NCBI RefSeq assembly: GCF_003971065.1
Contig: NZ_RYDV01000006.1
Location: forward strand, 279,628 to 343,627
Length of the DNA stretch: 64,000 nucleotides
Reading direction: 5' to 3'
From: Candidimonas sp. SYP-B2681
GTDB lineage: Bacteria > Pseudomonadota > Gammaproteobacteria > Burkholderiales > Burkholderiaceae_B
Shown here: positions 9,381 through 17,285 of the stretch, one piece after another
Layout: every line of letters begins with the position of its first letter
Position numbering within the stretch: the stretch's first letter is position 1
Program-made: the position numbers and the translations under genes
The notes under the pieces: model-generated
What the model saw: the letters and a program-made list of their open reading frames with translations, nothing else
Databases searched by the model: none
What the model was told of the DNA's origin: nothing

Positions 9381-9426
9381 TCTGCCTTCCTCTTTATCTA
9401 TTTGAAACGGGCCTGACCCCGAAGAT

Positions 9427-10353
9427 TTAGTTGTTTAAGGATTTAGCGACTTCGTCGGCGATCATCTGGCTGACGCGCTGGTTGGATTCGGCCGTAACAC
9501 CGGCAATATGCGGCGTCAGGATCAAATTGGGTACGTCAGCAAAATGATTCTCGGCCGTGAGAGGTTCGTCGCTAAAGACGTCCAGCGCGGCCCCCGCCAG
9601 CCTGCCTTCTTTCAGCGCCATGGCCAGCGCGGCCTCGTCTACGATGCCGCCCCGCGCGGTATTGATGAGTACGGCATCGGGTCTCATCCTGGCAATGGTT
9701 TCAGCATCGAACAGATTGCGCGTACTGTCGACGAGCGGAACGTGAAGGCTCACGACGTGCGCCTGATCCAGCAATTGGCTCAAGTCGACGGGTTGCACGC
9801 CGGCTTCGTCCCACACAGGCGAAGCTGCGGAAACGCCGGGATCGTGGGCAATGACCGTAAAGCCCAAGCCCTGCGCCAGACTGGCCGTGAGTCGCCCGAT
9901 ACCGCCGAAACCCACCAAACCCAATACCTTACCGCCAGACTCATGCCCTTCGGAGAACTGGTTGCGTGGCCATGACCCCTGTGCCATTTGTGAGCTTGAA
10001 AGGAAACTCCGGCGCAGCAGCATCATTGCCGACACAATGACATATTCGGCCACGGCTCGTGCATTCGCCCCAGTGGCGGGTATTACCTTGATGTTTCGGC
10101 TGGCGCAGGCCTGCACATCGATATTGTCCAAGCCTACCCCCAGGCGCCCCACCACCTTGATACGGGGTGCCTCGGCCAGCAAGCTGGAATGAACCTGAGT
10201 GCGATTGCGCACAATCAAGCCATGCGCGTCTGTCAAAGCCCTGCGCAACGCATCGGGCTGATCGACCAATGCAGGATCGTAAACCACATCAAAATTGCGC
10301 TGCAATTGCGCCACTGCCGCCGCACCCATGAACTCGGAAATAATAATTTTCAT
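9427..10353 (-). CDS. slcC: D-2-hydroxyacid dehydrogenase family; probable (S)-sulfolactate dehydrogenase
   Basis: 308 aa. The catalytic Arg is in NTARGGIVDE (near 230), Glu in DVFSDEPL (near 259) and His in LTPHIAGV (near 282). The NAD-binding loop is GLVGFGGIGRLTA near 147. The family oxidises 2-hydroxyacids in the cytoplasm. SlcC of Chromohalobacter converts (S)-sulfolactate to 3-sulfopyruvate, which ComC then reduces to the (R)-isomer for SuyAB; the gene order here matches. Start ATG 10353. A promoter with an operator-like element lies 25-65 bp upstream. Confidence 0.8.
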   Translation of the reverse strand: MKIIISEFMGAAAVAQLQRNFDVVYDPALVDQPDALRRALTDAHGLIVRNRTQVHSSLLAEAPRIKVVGRLGVGLDNIDVQACASRNIKVIPATGANARAVAEYVIVSAMMLLRRSFLSSSQMAQGSWPRNQFSEGHESGGKVLGLVGFGGIGRLTASLAQGLGFTVIAHDPGVSAASPVWDEAGVQPVDLSQLLDQAHVVSLHVPLVDSTRNLFDAETIARMRPDAVLINTARGGIVDEAALAMALKEGRLAGAALDVFSDEPLTAENHFADVPNLILTPHIAGVTAESNQRVSQMIADEVAKSLNN

Positions 10354-10377
10354 GTTGTCTCCCTGTTATGGAGCAGA

Positions 10378-10423
10378 TCGTATCCGGCCCCTCCACACCA
10401 TGTCAACTAAATGATATATATGA
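10378..10423 (-). promoter_or_regulatory. slcC promoter with operator-like repeat upstream of -35
   Basis: On the minus strand: ATCAT-ATAT-ATCAT, then 4 bp (TTAG), then TTGACA (complement of 10401-10406), an 18-bp spacer and TACGAT. The -35 is consensus and the -10 matches four of six. The ATCAT-N4-ATCAT-N4-TTGACA layout is the same as at the suyA promoter, which points to one regulator for both. Confidence 0.55.
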
Positions 10424-10451
10424 TGTGAAATACGGAAGAGACATTCAACGA

Positions 10452-11201
10452 TCAGGTCACAATATGTTCCTGGCCGATATATTCATAATGCTGTGTATTG
10501 ACCTTGGACACACGCCATTCCACTGGCGTCTGATGAAAGGAATAGGCCACGCGCCGAAGCTCCAGTAAGGCGGTTCCCTGCTCTACCGACAGTAGATCGG
10601 CGTGGTCGGCGTCCGCCAGCGACACTCGCACACGTTCATCGGTGGCGATGACATTAATACCGAACATCTGCTGGTAAAAACTGTAGAGCGTACTGGGGCG
10701 GTCGCGCAGCTGCTGCTTTGTCAGCCCGCTGAACATGACGTCCCACACCGAGATCGTATCGACGATTACCTTCTGACCATGCAGCGTCAGCACGTTAATG
10801 AATTCGAACACATGCGCTCCGGCGCGCAGTTGCAGCTTCTCGCACACTTCGGCGCTGGCCTTTACGTGGCGGAAACGTTGAAGCGTCGTGGTGGGATAAG
10901 ACTTTTCGCCGTCCTGTCGAACCACCCTGAAAAACTTGAAGAAATGCTGATTCTGAGAATGAATGGCCACAAAAGTGCCTCGCCCCTGATGACGGACGAG
11001 GATATTTTCCATAACCAGTTCGTCAATGGCTTTGCGCAACGTGCCGATAGACACTCCGAAGCGCTCGGAAAGCAGTTTTTCCGGGGGAATGGCATCGCCC
11101 TGCTTCCACTCGCCTGACGACAGCGCCGCGAGCACGGCGCGCTTGACCTGCTGGTAGAGCGGGACGCCTGAAGGACTTAACTGAGATAGCGTAGGACCCA
11201 T
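10452..11201 (-). CDS. GntR-family (HutC/UTRA) regulator of the sulfolactate genes
   Basis: 249 aa. The N-terminal GntR winged helix covers residues about 10-78 (PLYQQVKRAVLAALSSGEW; LLSERFGVSIGTLRKAIDEL; RHQGRGTFVA). A C-terminal UTRA ligand domain of about 140 residues follows. UTRA regulators bind small metabolites and usually repress. It lies between slcC and suyA and is divergent from suyAB, as the suyR-type regulator would be. Candidate operators are the ATCAT-N4-AT(G/C)AT elements at 10411-10424 and 11299-11312. It starts at ATG 11201. Confidence 0.85.
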   Translation of the reverse strand: MGPTLSQLSPSGVPLYQQVKRAVLAALSSGEWKQGDAIPPEKLLSERFGVSIGTLRKAIDELVMENILVRHQGRGTFVAIHSQNQHFFKFFRVVRQDGEKSYPTTTLQRFRHVKASAEVCEKLQLRAGAHVFEFINVLTLHGQKVIVDTISVWDVMFSGLTKQQLRDRPSTLYSFYQQMFGINVIATDERVRVSLADADHADLLSVEQGTALLELRRVAYSFHQTPVEWRVSKVNTQHYEYIGQEHIVT

Positions 11202-11298
11202 GGCTTATTCCAAATTGGTGAGGCGCGGCATCCGTGAACACACGCATTGACACTGCATGTACGGCTCGCCGCATAAGCCGGAATCATACCTTATATTA

Positions 11299-11345
11299 AT
11301 CATCTAGATGATATGCTTGACATAGATGTTGTCCACGAATAAGAT
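11299..11345 (+). promoter_or_regulatory. suyA promoter with palindromic operator
   Basis: A perfect 14-bp palindrome ATCATCTAGATGAT (11299-11312) is followed after 4 bp by TTGACA (11317-11322), a 17-bp spacer and TAAGAT (11340-11345). This is a strong sigma-70-type promoter. Its operator is upstream of -35, so the GntR protein might activate or might repress its own divergent promoter. Confidence 0.65.
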
Positions 11346-11419
11346 TCTTCGCACGCGATGCCGCACGGCCATCCAATGCGTCATGCCGGCGGTTCTTTTT
11401 TTAAACGAGAGGAATAAAA

Positions 11420-11701
11420 ATGATTCATGCCGTATTGCACGATTCCAAAGACACGGTCGCCGTTGCGGTTGTGGAAGGGATACAGGCCGGTACAGAACTG
11501 ACCGCCTGGATCATGGACGAAGACAAGCTCACACACGTCAAGGCGCAACAAGACATCCCTATCGGCCATAAGGTCGCACTAAAAGACATGAATGTTGGCG
11601 ACACCGTATATAAGTACGGCGTCGATATCGGCAAGGTGGTGGCCCCCATCAAGGCCGGCGATCATGCCCACGTACAAAACATAAAGACGAAGCGCTGGTA
11701 A
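11420..11701 (+). CDS. suyA: (2R)-sulfolactate sulfo-lyase, small (SAF domain) subunit
   Basis: 93 aa, the size of SuyA and of the UxaA N-terminal SAF domain. It starts at ATG 11420 after GAGGAATAAAA. Segments such as [19 protein letters not shown] and [15 protein letters not shown] match the SAF domain of altronate dehydratase-type proteins, where a domain of about 90 aa pairs with a large catalytic subunit. With SuyB it cleaves (R)-sulfolactate to pyruvate and sulfite in the cytoplasm. suyB follows after 41 bp. Confidence 0.88.
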   Translation: MIHAVLHDSKDTVAVAVVEGIQAGTELTAWIMDEDKLTHVKAQQDIPIGHKVALKDMNVGDTVYKYGVDIGKVVAPIKAGDHAHVQNIKTKRW

Positions 11702-11742
11702 GCCTCTACCCCATTCATCCAACGGTAACAAAGGAGCTCAAT

Positions 11743-12918
11743 ATGGCTGTCATTTCCGCCAACACCACATTCATGGGGTATCGCCGCGATAACGGACGCG
11801 TCGGCGTGCGCAACCACGTCATCGTCCTGCCGGTCGACGATATCTCCAACGCCGCCGCCGAAGCCGTCGCCAACAATATCAAGGGCACACTGGCGCTGCC
11901 CCACCCCTATGGCCGCCTGCAGTTCGGCGAAGACCTCGACCTGCACTTTCGTACACTGATCGGTACAGGCAGCAATCCCAACGTTGCGGCCGTGATCGTG
12001 ATCGGCATTGAAGAAGGCTGGACCAAACGCATCGTGGACGGCATTGCTGCTACCGGAAAACCCACCGCTGGCTTCAGCATCGAACTGAACGGCGACCATG
12101 AAACCATCATGCGCGCATCGCGTAAGGCCAAGGAATTCGTGCACTACGCGACGGGCCTAAGCCGGCAGGAATGTCCCATTAGCGACCTGTGGGTGTCCAC
12201 CAAATGCGGCGAATCGGACACCACATCGGGCTGTGGCGCTAACCCGACCGTAGGCAATGCATTCGACAAGCTATATGCCTTGGGCAGCACATTGGTATTC
12301 GGCGAAACATCTGAAATTACTGGCGGCGAGCATATCGTTGCCGACCGCTGTTCAAACGACGAAGTACGCGAGCGCTTCATGTTCATGTTTAACCGCTACC
12401 AAGACATGATCAATCGGTGGAAGACCAGCGACCTGTCGGAATCGCAACCCACCAAGGGAAACATTGCCGGCGGCCTGACCACCATCGAAGAAAAAGCGAT
12501 GGGCAATATTCAGAAAATCGGCAAGAAATGCATCGTGGACGGCGTGCTGGACAAGGCCGAAATACCTACCGACAAGGGCCTGTGGTTCATGGACTCTTCC
12601 TCGGCCGCTGCGGAAATGGTCACGCTGTGCGCCGCATCGGGCTATGCCGTGCACTTTTTCCCCACAGGGCAAGGCAACGTCATCGGAAATCCGATTCTGC
12701 CTGTGATCAAAATCTGCGCCAACCCCCGCACGGTACGCACTATGTCGGAACACATTGACGTGGACACCTGCGGCCTATTGCAGCGCGAGATCGACCTGGA
12801 CCAGGCCGGCGACAAGTTGCTGGAATGCATGTTGGCAACGGCCAATGGCCGCTGGACGGCAGCCGAAGCGCTGGGCCATCGCGAATTCGTATTAACCCGC
12901 TTGTTTGAAAGTGCCTGA
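11743..12918 (+). CDS. suyB: (2R)-sulfolactate sulfo-lyase, large subunit
   Basis: 391 aa, UxaA C-terminal family. The text closely follows what I recall of SuyB from sulfolactate and cysteate degraders: [39 protein letters not shown] and [23 protein letters not shown]. The Cys/His-rich part is expected to hold the metal site. It starts at ATG 11743 after AAAGGAGCTCAAT. The substrate assignment rests on this resemblance plus neighbouring slcC and comC; altronate or galactarate dehydratases are the related alternatives but are larger or differently arranged. No sulfite oxidase or TauE exporter for the released sulfite is in the window. Confidence 0.9.
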   Translation: MAVISANTTFMGYRRDNGRVGVRNHVIVLPVDDISNAAAEAVANNIKGTLALPHPYGRLQFGEDLDLHFRTLIGTGSNPNVAAVIVIGIEEGWTKRIVDGIAATGKPTAGFSIELNGDHETIMRASRKAKEFVHYATGLSRQECPISDLWVSTKCGESDTTSGCGANPTVGNAFDKLYALGSTLVFGETSEITGGEHIVADRCSNDEVRERFMFMFNRYQDMINRWKTSDLSESQPTKGNIAGGLTTIEEKAMGNIQKIGKKCIVDGVLDKAEIPTDKGLWFMDSSSAAAEMVTLCAASGYAVHFFPTGQGNVIGNPILPVIKICANPRTVRTMSEHIDVDTCGLLQREIDLDQAGDKLLECMLATANGRWTAAEALGHREFVLTRLFESA

Positions 12919-13027
12919 CCCCGGATCATAATGCACGCCCGTTCTTACGCCCACGATTGTGCAAAGTAAGGACGGACTCAGTTCATCATTCCAATAAAAA
13001 ATGTAATACAACAAAGGAGGTTGAGAC

Positions 13028-14041
13028 ATGAAAGACATTACTTCCCGGCCCTGTGCCGATCCCGTTCGCCGCCGGCTGCTACAGGTCGCCGGTGCAGCAG
13101 GCCTTACCAGCTTGGTGCCAGCCGCAGCGCTGGCTGCGACGCCTGACACCTGGCCTGGCCGCCCGATCAACTATGTTGTACCTTTTGCACCGGGCGGCTT
13201 GACCGATGTTGCGGCCCGAACCGTGGCGAAAACCTTGAGCGACGCTCACGGCTGGAATATCGTCATCGAAAACAAGTCAGGCGGCAGCGCCAACATTGGG
13301 GCCGCTTACGTCGCCAGAGCCGTGCCCGATGGCCACACCTGGTTGGCCATTACGCTCACCCATGCATCCAACGCAACATTATTCGCGGGCCGGGCGGGCT
13401 ACGACCTACTCAAAGACCTGGTTCCCGTAGCAGGCCTGGCCGCATCCTCAATGATGGTCGTCGTTAATGCCAAGAGTCCTATTCGCAGCATTGCCGATCT
13501 GAACAAAATTGCAAAAGAGCGAAGCTTGAACGCTGGTTCCAGCGGCAACGGCACGCCGCCGCATCTCACCTTGGCCCTGTACCAAAAACTGACCGGCAAT
13601 ACGTTGATACATATCCCGTATAAAGGCGGCACACCTTCGATGACCGACCTCATGGGCGGCCATCTTGATGTTATTTTTTCCAACTATCCCGAGTCCTTGC
13701 CCCATGTGAAAAGTGGTGCTCTGCGAGCACTGGCGGTCACCACCACGAAACGCAGTCCCGATTTGCCAGACGTTCCCACGGTGGCGGAAGCAGGATTACC
13801 AGAGCTGATCGTCGAGAACATGACTGGCGTACTGGCTACAGCCGGCACGCCCGATGCCATTGTGCAAAAGATCGGCAAGGCGATCGTAGCGCAGGTAGGT
13901 ACGCCCGCCATGCGCCAGTCCATGATCAATATGGGCTTCATCCCGCAACCCCGCGGCCCGGCTGAATTCAAGCAGCATCTGGAAAGCGAGGTTAAACGCT
14001 GGCATGACATCATCAAGAGTGCGGGCATCACCGTTACCTGA
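13028..14041 (+). CDS. Bug-family TTT transporter receptor with Tat-type signal
   Basis: 337 aa. The signal peptide contains a twin-arginine stretch (RRRLLQVAGAAG) ending near AALA, then the Bug hallmark WPGRPINYVVPFAPGGLTDVAAR. An excellent ribosome site AAAGGAGG lies 7 bp before ATG 13028. Bug proteins are periplasmic solute receptors for tripartite tricarboxylate transporters. Its place behind suyAB resembles slcH of the Chromohalobacter sulfolactate locus, so it probably binds sulfolactate or a similar anion. The membrane subunits (TctA/TctB type) are not in the window, so it must share them from elsewhere or act otherwise. Confidence 0.88.
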   Translation: MKDITSRPCADPVRRRLLQVAGAAGLTSLVPAAALAATPDTWPGRPINYVVPFAPGGLTDVAARTVAKTLSDAHGWNIVIENKSGGSANIGAAYVARAVPDGHTWLAITLTHASNATLFAGRAGYDLLKDLVPVAGLAASSMMVVVNAKSPIRSIADLNKIAKERSLNAGSSGNGTPPHLTLALYQKLTGNTLIHIPYKGGTPSMTDLMGGHLDVIFSNYPESLPHVKSGALRALAVTTTKRSPDLPDVPTVAEAGLPELIVENMTGVLATAGTPDAIVQKIGKAIVAQVGTPAMRQSMINMGFIPQPRGPAEFKQHLESEVKRWHDIIKSAGITVT

Positions 14042-14113
14042 GGCATCGTGAACCAACGTTCGACCCTGACGCCTGATCCCAAGCACCTTTGCGGCAACAT
14101 CCTTAGATCAACT

Positions 14114-14142
14114 TGGTGGAAAGCAGCAGGAGTCGAACCTAC
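14114..14142 (-). other. tRNA-Sec-like 3'-end fragment (possible attachment-site remnant)
   Basis: On the minus strand a 5+7+5 T-arm (GTAGG-TTCGACT-CCTGC) is followed by an 8-nt acceptor strand, a discriminator A and CCA. The extra acceptor base is special to tRNA-Sec. By eye 22 of 29 positions agree with the E. coli selC 3' end as I remember it. No D-arm or anticodon arm lies upstream, so it is a 3' fragment only. Such fragments are left where islands integrate into tRNA genes. Confidence 0.4.
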
Positions 14143-14154
14143 TTGGCAACGTCT

Positions 14155-14182
14155 TGAAAAAGCCCTTGATCTACAAGGGCTT
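14155..14182 (-). terminator. Rho-independent terminator after the Bug receptor gene
   Basis: AAGCCCTTG (14160-14168) and CAAGGGCTT (14174-14182) form a perfect 9-bp stem with a 5-nt loop. Read on the minus strand the stem is followed by TTTT. It lies 38 bp past the stop of the Bug receptor gene at 14221. Confidence 0.7.
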
Positions 14183-14220
14183 GATATGGAATGCGTTCGA
14201 AAGCGTCCGAACGTCAAACT

Positions 14221-15207
14221 TCAATTAACGCTGATCTTCGCTTTTGTAATGACGTCGCCCCAGAGTTTGATTTCAGCCTCGACAAAATCGGCGAATTGCT
14301 TGGGTCCATCTGGATACGCGTCTATACCCCGTTGGCGCAAATCCTGCTTGACATCGGGCCGCGCAAAGACTCGGCGCAAGGCGTCGCTCACTTTACTGCT
14401 GACTTCAGCCGGTACACCAACGGGTGCGAATAGGCCAAACCATAGCGTTGCTTCGTAGTCGGTAATTCCCTGTTCGTGGAAGGTTTTCACGTCCGGCAAC
14501 ACCGCCGATCGCTGCAGCGTCGTTACACCTAAGGCTTTCACGCGCCCAGACTGCACAAACGGAAGTGCTGTCGGCAAGGGCTCCAATAGCAAGTCTATTT
14601 GCTTACCCATCAGGTCGGTCATCGCGGGCGCGCCACCGCGGTACGGTACATGCATCCATTGCGAGCCAGTGCGCAGCTTCAATAGTTCGGTTTGGATATG
14701 ATGGCTGGTGCCAGCCCCGGCGGACCCGTAATTGATCGCAGCGGGATCTTTTTTGTCGGCGGCTACCAATGCGCCCAGGTCACTCCAGGGGGAATCTGCC
14801 GCGGTGACCGCAATACTCGGAGCAGACGCAATACCCCCCAGGGCCACCAAATCCTTGCTCGGCGAATAGCCGACATTCTTATACAGATGCGGTGCTACAG
14901 CGATTGTGCTGGTAGCACCCAATAATAGGGTGTAGCCGTCGGCTTGACTGTTCACCGCGCTCATGGTTCCTATGGTTCCACCCGCGCCAGCACGGTTTTC
15001 AACGATGACACTCGTCTTGAGCTCTTCACCCAGATAGGTGGCGGTAAGGCGCGCCACGGTGTCATTGATGCCGCCAGCCGGAAACGGGACGATCATTTTT
15101 ATCGCCCTGTCCGGCCAAGCGTGCGCCGTGCTCATCACACCACAAGCCAGTGCAAACATTGTCGTTTTTATAACCTTGCGCAATAGTGCGCCGGAACTGT
15201 TTTTCAT
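14221..15207 (-). CDS. Bug-family TTT transporter receptor
   Basis: 328 aa from ATG 15207. AGGAGG lies 8 bp before it, so it is preferred over the ATGs at 15213 and 15225. Cleavable signal (MKNSSGALLRKV ... VMSTAHA), then WPDRAIKMIVPFPAGGINDTVAR, the Bug ligand-binding loop. Periplasmic solute capture for a tripartite tricarboxylate transporter. It follows the RraA-like gene by 96 bp and is probably co-transcribed, so its ligand may feed that aldolase. No TctA or TctB gene nearby. Confidence 0.88.
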   Translation of the reverse strand: MKNSSGALLRKVIKTTMFALACGVMSTAHAWPDRAIKMIVPFPAGGINDTVARLTATYLGEELKTSVIVENRAGAGGTIGTMSAVNSQADGYTLLLGATSTIAVAPHLYKNVGYSPSKDLVALGGIASAPSIAVTAADSPWSDLGALVAADKKDPAAINYGSAGAGTSHHIQTELLKLRTGSQWMHVPYRGGAPAMTDLMGKQIDLLLEPLPTALPFVQSGRVKALGVTTLQRSAVLPDVKTFHEQGITDYEATLWFGLFAPVGVPAEVSSKVSDALRRVFARPDVKQDLRQRGIDAYPDGPKQFADFVEAEIKLWGDVITKAKISVN

Positions 15208-15303
15208 GTTCATTGCCTCCTCCATACGAGTTCACTTCATTCACACCGCCGCGTTGGCATATATTTGCCAATCGCGACGGCGAGGTATGCGGTTTACTGA
15301 CGC

Positions 15304-15978
15304 TTAAACGTGGCCATACTTATCCAGCGCTTCTGCCAAAGACATGCCCTGGCTCAAGCTTGCACGGATATCAATTTCTTGCTGCGTCAGCTGCTCGGAC
15401 TTTTGCAGCACTTCGTCCACAACGGCCTGTGGGATCACCAGAGCGCCATCATCGTCACCGAGAATGAAGTCACCGGGAGCGACCGCGACCCGGCGACCCG
15501 TGGCGCCTTCCATGAAGACCGGCACGTTGCACGCGGTGACCTTCCAGCGGCTGATCGACTGCACGGGAGTGCGGAAGCGACCAAACACAGTGAAGCCCAG
15601 AGCGTTGATCCAGCGCGTATCGCGCAGCCCGCCGTCTACAATGGCGCCGACGCTACCCTTTTCTTTCATGCCAATGGCGATAAGCTCACCGAAATAGCAG
15701 ATGCCATCGCCGTCGCCCGACCAGACCGATACGTCGCCGTCTGACAAGCCGGCACACGCCTTCATCTTGTCGGCATCGCCACCGAAGCCATACGGTGTCA
15801 TCTGACCGCGTATGGTGTAGGCCCATCCAGCCAGGCGCTCACCCCCGGTTTGGTGCTGAAACCCAGCCGCGAGACCTTGGTCCGGATAACCCATTTCGTC
15901 TAATACGTCTGCGACGTTCGATGTATCCACCTTCAAAAAGCGTTCACGAACGGATTTTTTATATTCCTGATTTACCAT
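15304..15978 (-). CDS. RraA-like (HMG/CHA aldolase family) protein
   Basis: 224 aa from ATG 15978, preceded by AGGAAGGAG; an upstream in-frame codon at 16041 lacks such a site. The family motif DGGLRDTRWI (near residue 120) carries the Arg-Asp pair that holds the metal-pyruvate enolate, and FILGDDDGALVIP is also typical. Class II pyruvate aldolases of this family split 4-carboxy-4-hydroxy-2-oxoadipate or 4-hydroxy-4-methyl-2-oxoglutarate and can decarboxylate oxaloacetate. Many paralogues lack a known substrate. Divergent from the GcvA-like LysR gene, with a palindromic operator between them. Confidence 0.85.
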   Translation of the reverse strand: MVNQEYKKSVRERFLKVDTSNVADVLDEMGYPDQGLAAGFQHQTGGERLAGWAYTIRGQMTPYGFGGDADKMKACAGLSDGDVSVWSGDGDGICYFGELIAIGMKEKGSVGAIVDGGLRDTRWINALGFTVFGRFRTPVQSISRWKVTACNVPVFMEGATGRRVAVAPGDFILGDDDGALVIPQAVVDEVLQKSEQLTQQEIDIRASLSQGMSLAEALDKYGHV

Positions 15979-16095
15979 CACCTGCTCCTTCCTATATAAA
16001 ACGCCGAGCGCGGCATCGGCCAGCGGTGGCGACCGCGGCATATTTTTATGTTAGAGGTGCACCCATTGCAGGACAAACGATTTAAAGTGTACGAA

Positions 16096-16116
16096 GCTAT
16101 TAGCGCAGCTAATAGC
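16096..16116. promoter_or_regulatory. Palindromic operator GCTATTAGC-N3-GCTAATAGC
   Basis: A perfect 9-bp inverted repeat with a 3-bp spacer between the RraA-like and LysR genes. A copy with one mismatch lies at 17166-17186. Both contain CTAAT, the core known for E. coli GcvA sites, and the adjacent LysR protein is GcvA-like. Confidence 0.65.
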
Positions 16117-16156
16117 GGCTATTTACCTTACTTTTCCCCGCTTTTGATGGATACAC

Positions 16157-17143
16157 ATGACTAGACGTCTTCCGCCTTTACTGGCCACGCGACACTTCGA
16201 AGCCGCCGCCCGGCATCTATCTTTCACCTTGGCCGCGGAAGAACTCTTCGTTACGCAAGGGGCCATCAGCCTACAGGTCCGCAAGCTGGAGGAATTCCTG
16301 GGAACGCCTCTGTTCATTCGCCACGCCCGCACTGTCGAACTCACGAACCAGGGCAAGCAATACTACGAGGCATGCCGCATTCTGCTCGAGGGTCTTGAAC
16401 TTGCCACTCGCAATCTGACGAACCCGACTCATCACGAGACGCTTACCGTCAGCACGATTCCGACGATAGGCACACTATGGCTGATGCCGCGCCTTGCGTC
16501 GTTTGCATCCGAGAACCCGGACATCGAAGTACGCGTCGTATCAGACATCCGGCCGGTCGATATGCAGTCCCACAATATCGACGTGGCGTTGCGAGTGGGA
16601 AAGCTGCCGGGCCAACGCTATCCGTCGCACTTCCCCACCGTGAATCTGGTGATGTTGCAATCGTGGACCGATATCGAGGCAGATTTGCTTTTCCATGATG
16701 TCATGGTTCCCATTGCATCGAAGCAGTGGTATGCGACCCAGCCTCCCATCGAAGAAATCACTGACTTTAAAACGGCATCGCTGGTCCATACGGCAAGCCG
16801 CCCCCATGCGTGGCGTGACTGGCTAAAAGCCTATGGTGTCGACTATTCGCCGACCGGTAATGAGCCGGAATACGGCCATTTTTATATTGCGCTGGGCGCA
16901 GCACAGGATCACAAAGGCATTGCATTGATTCCCGATGTTTTGCTGCAGGGCTATCCCGGGCGCAACGAGTTCGACGTGCTGATGCCCGAGATACACCGAG
17001 TTCGAAGCGCTGGCGACTACTATTTGCTTACTCGCACGTCTTCGCGAAAACATTCCGCCATTCAGAAATTTCGCAATTGGATATTGGAACAGGCGCGCCT
17101 AACCGTTGAAAATAGCGCAATCCAGTCCAGCATTAGCCTGTAG
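16157..17143 (+). CDS. GcvA-like LysR-family regulator
   Basis: 328 aa. HTH LPPLLATRHFEAAARHLSFTLAAEELFVTQGAISLQVRKLE is split here: residues 5-18 LPPLLATRHFEAAA, then LSFTLAAEELFVTQGAIS. The effector domain has the GcvA-type middle (SNNIDVALRVG-like SHNIDVALRVGKL). It starts at ATG 16157. Flanked by two near-identical palindromes, one before itself and the divergent RraA-Bug genes, the other before the aspartate-dehydrogenase-like operon, it probably controls all five genes. Ligand unknown, perhaps an amino or keto acid. Confidence 0.9.
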   Translation: MTRRLPPLLATRHFEAAARHLSFTLAAEELFVTQGAISLQVRKLEEFLGTPLFIRHARTVELTNQGKQYYEACRILLEGLELATRNLTNPTHHETLTVSTIPTIGTLWLMPRLASFASENPDIEVRVVSDIRPVDMQSHNIDVALRVGKLPGQRYPSHFPTVNLVMLQSWTDIEADLLFHDVMVPIASKQWYATQPPIEEITDFKTASLVHTASRPHAWRDWLKAYGVDYSPTGNEPEYGHFYIALGAAQDHKGIALIPDVLLQGYPGRNEFDVLMPEIHRVRSAGDYYLLTRTSSRKHSAIQKFRNWILEQARLTVENSAIQSSISL

Positions 17144-17165
17144 CGCGAGCGCGCATTTTTCACAA

Positions 17166-17186
17166 GCTATTAGCCAGGCTAATCGC
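17166..17186. promoter_or_regulatory. Second copy of the LysR palindrome
   Basis: GCTATTAGC-CAG-GCTAATCGC differs from the 16096 site at one base. It lies 100 bp upstream of the aspartate-dehydrogenase-like gene. Same spacing and half-sites imply the same GcvA-like regulator. Confidence 0.6.
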
Positions 17187-17285
17187 TGGACTGATAACAA
17201 ATCGTTTGTTCGTGCAATATCTCTTTCTTAGAATGAAGTCGGTCGCCTTCAAGGCCGAATAACTTTGTAGAACAGGGATGAACAG

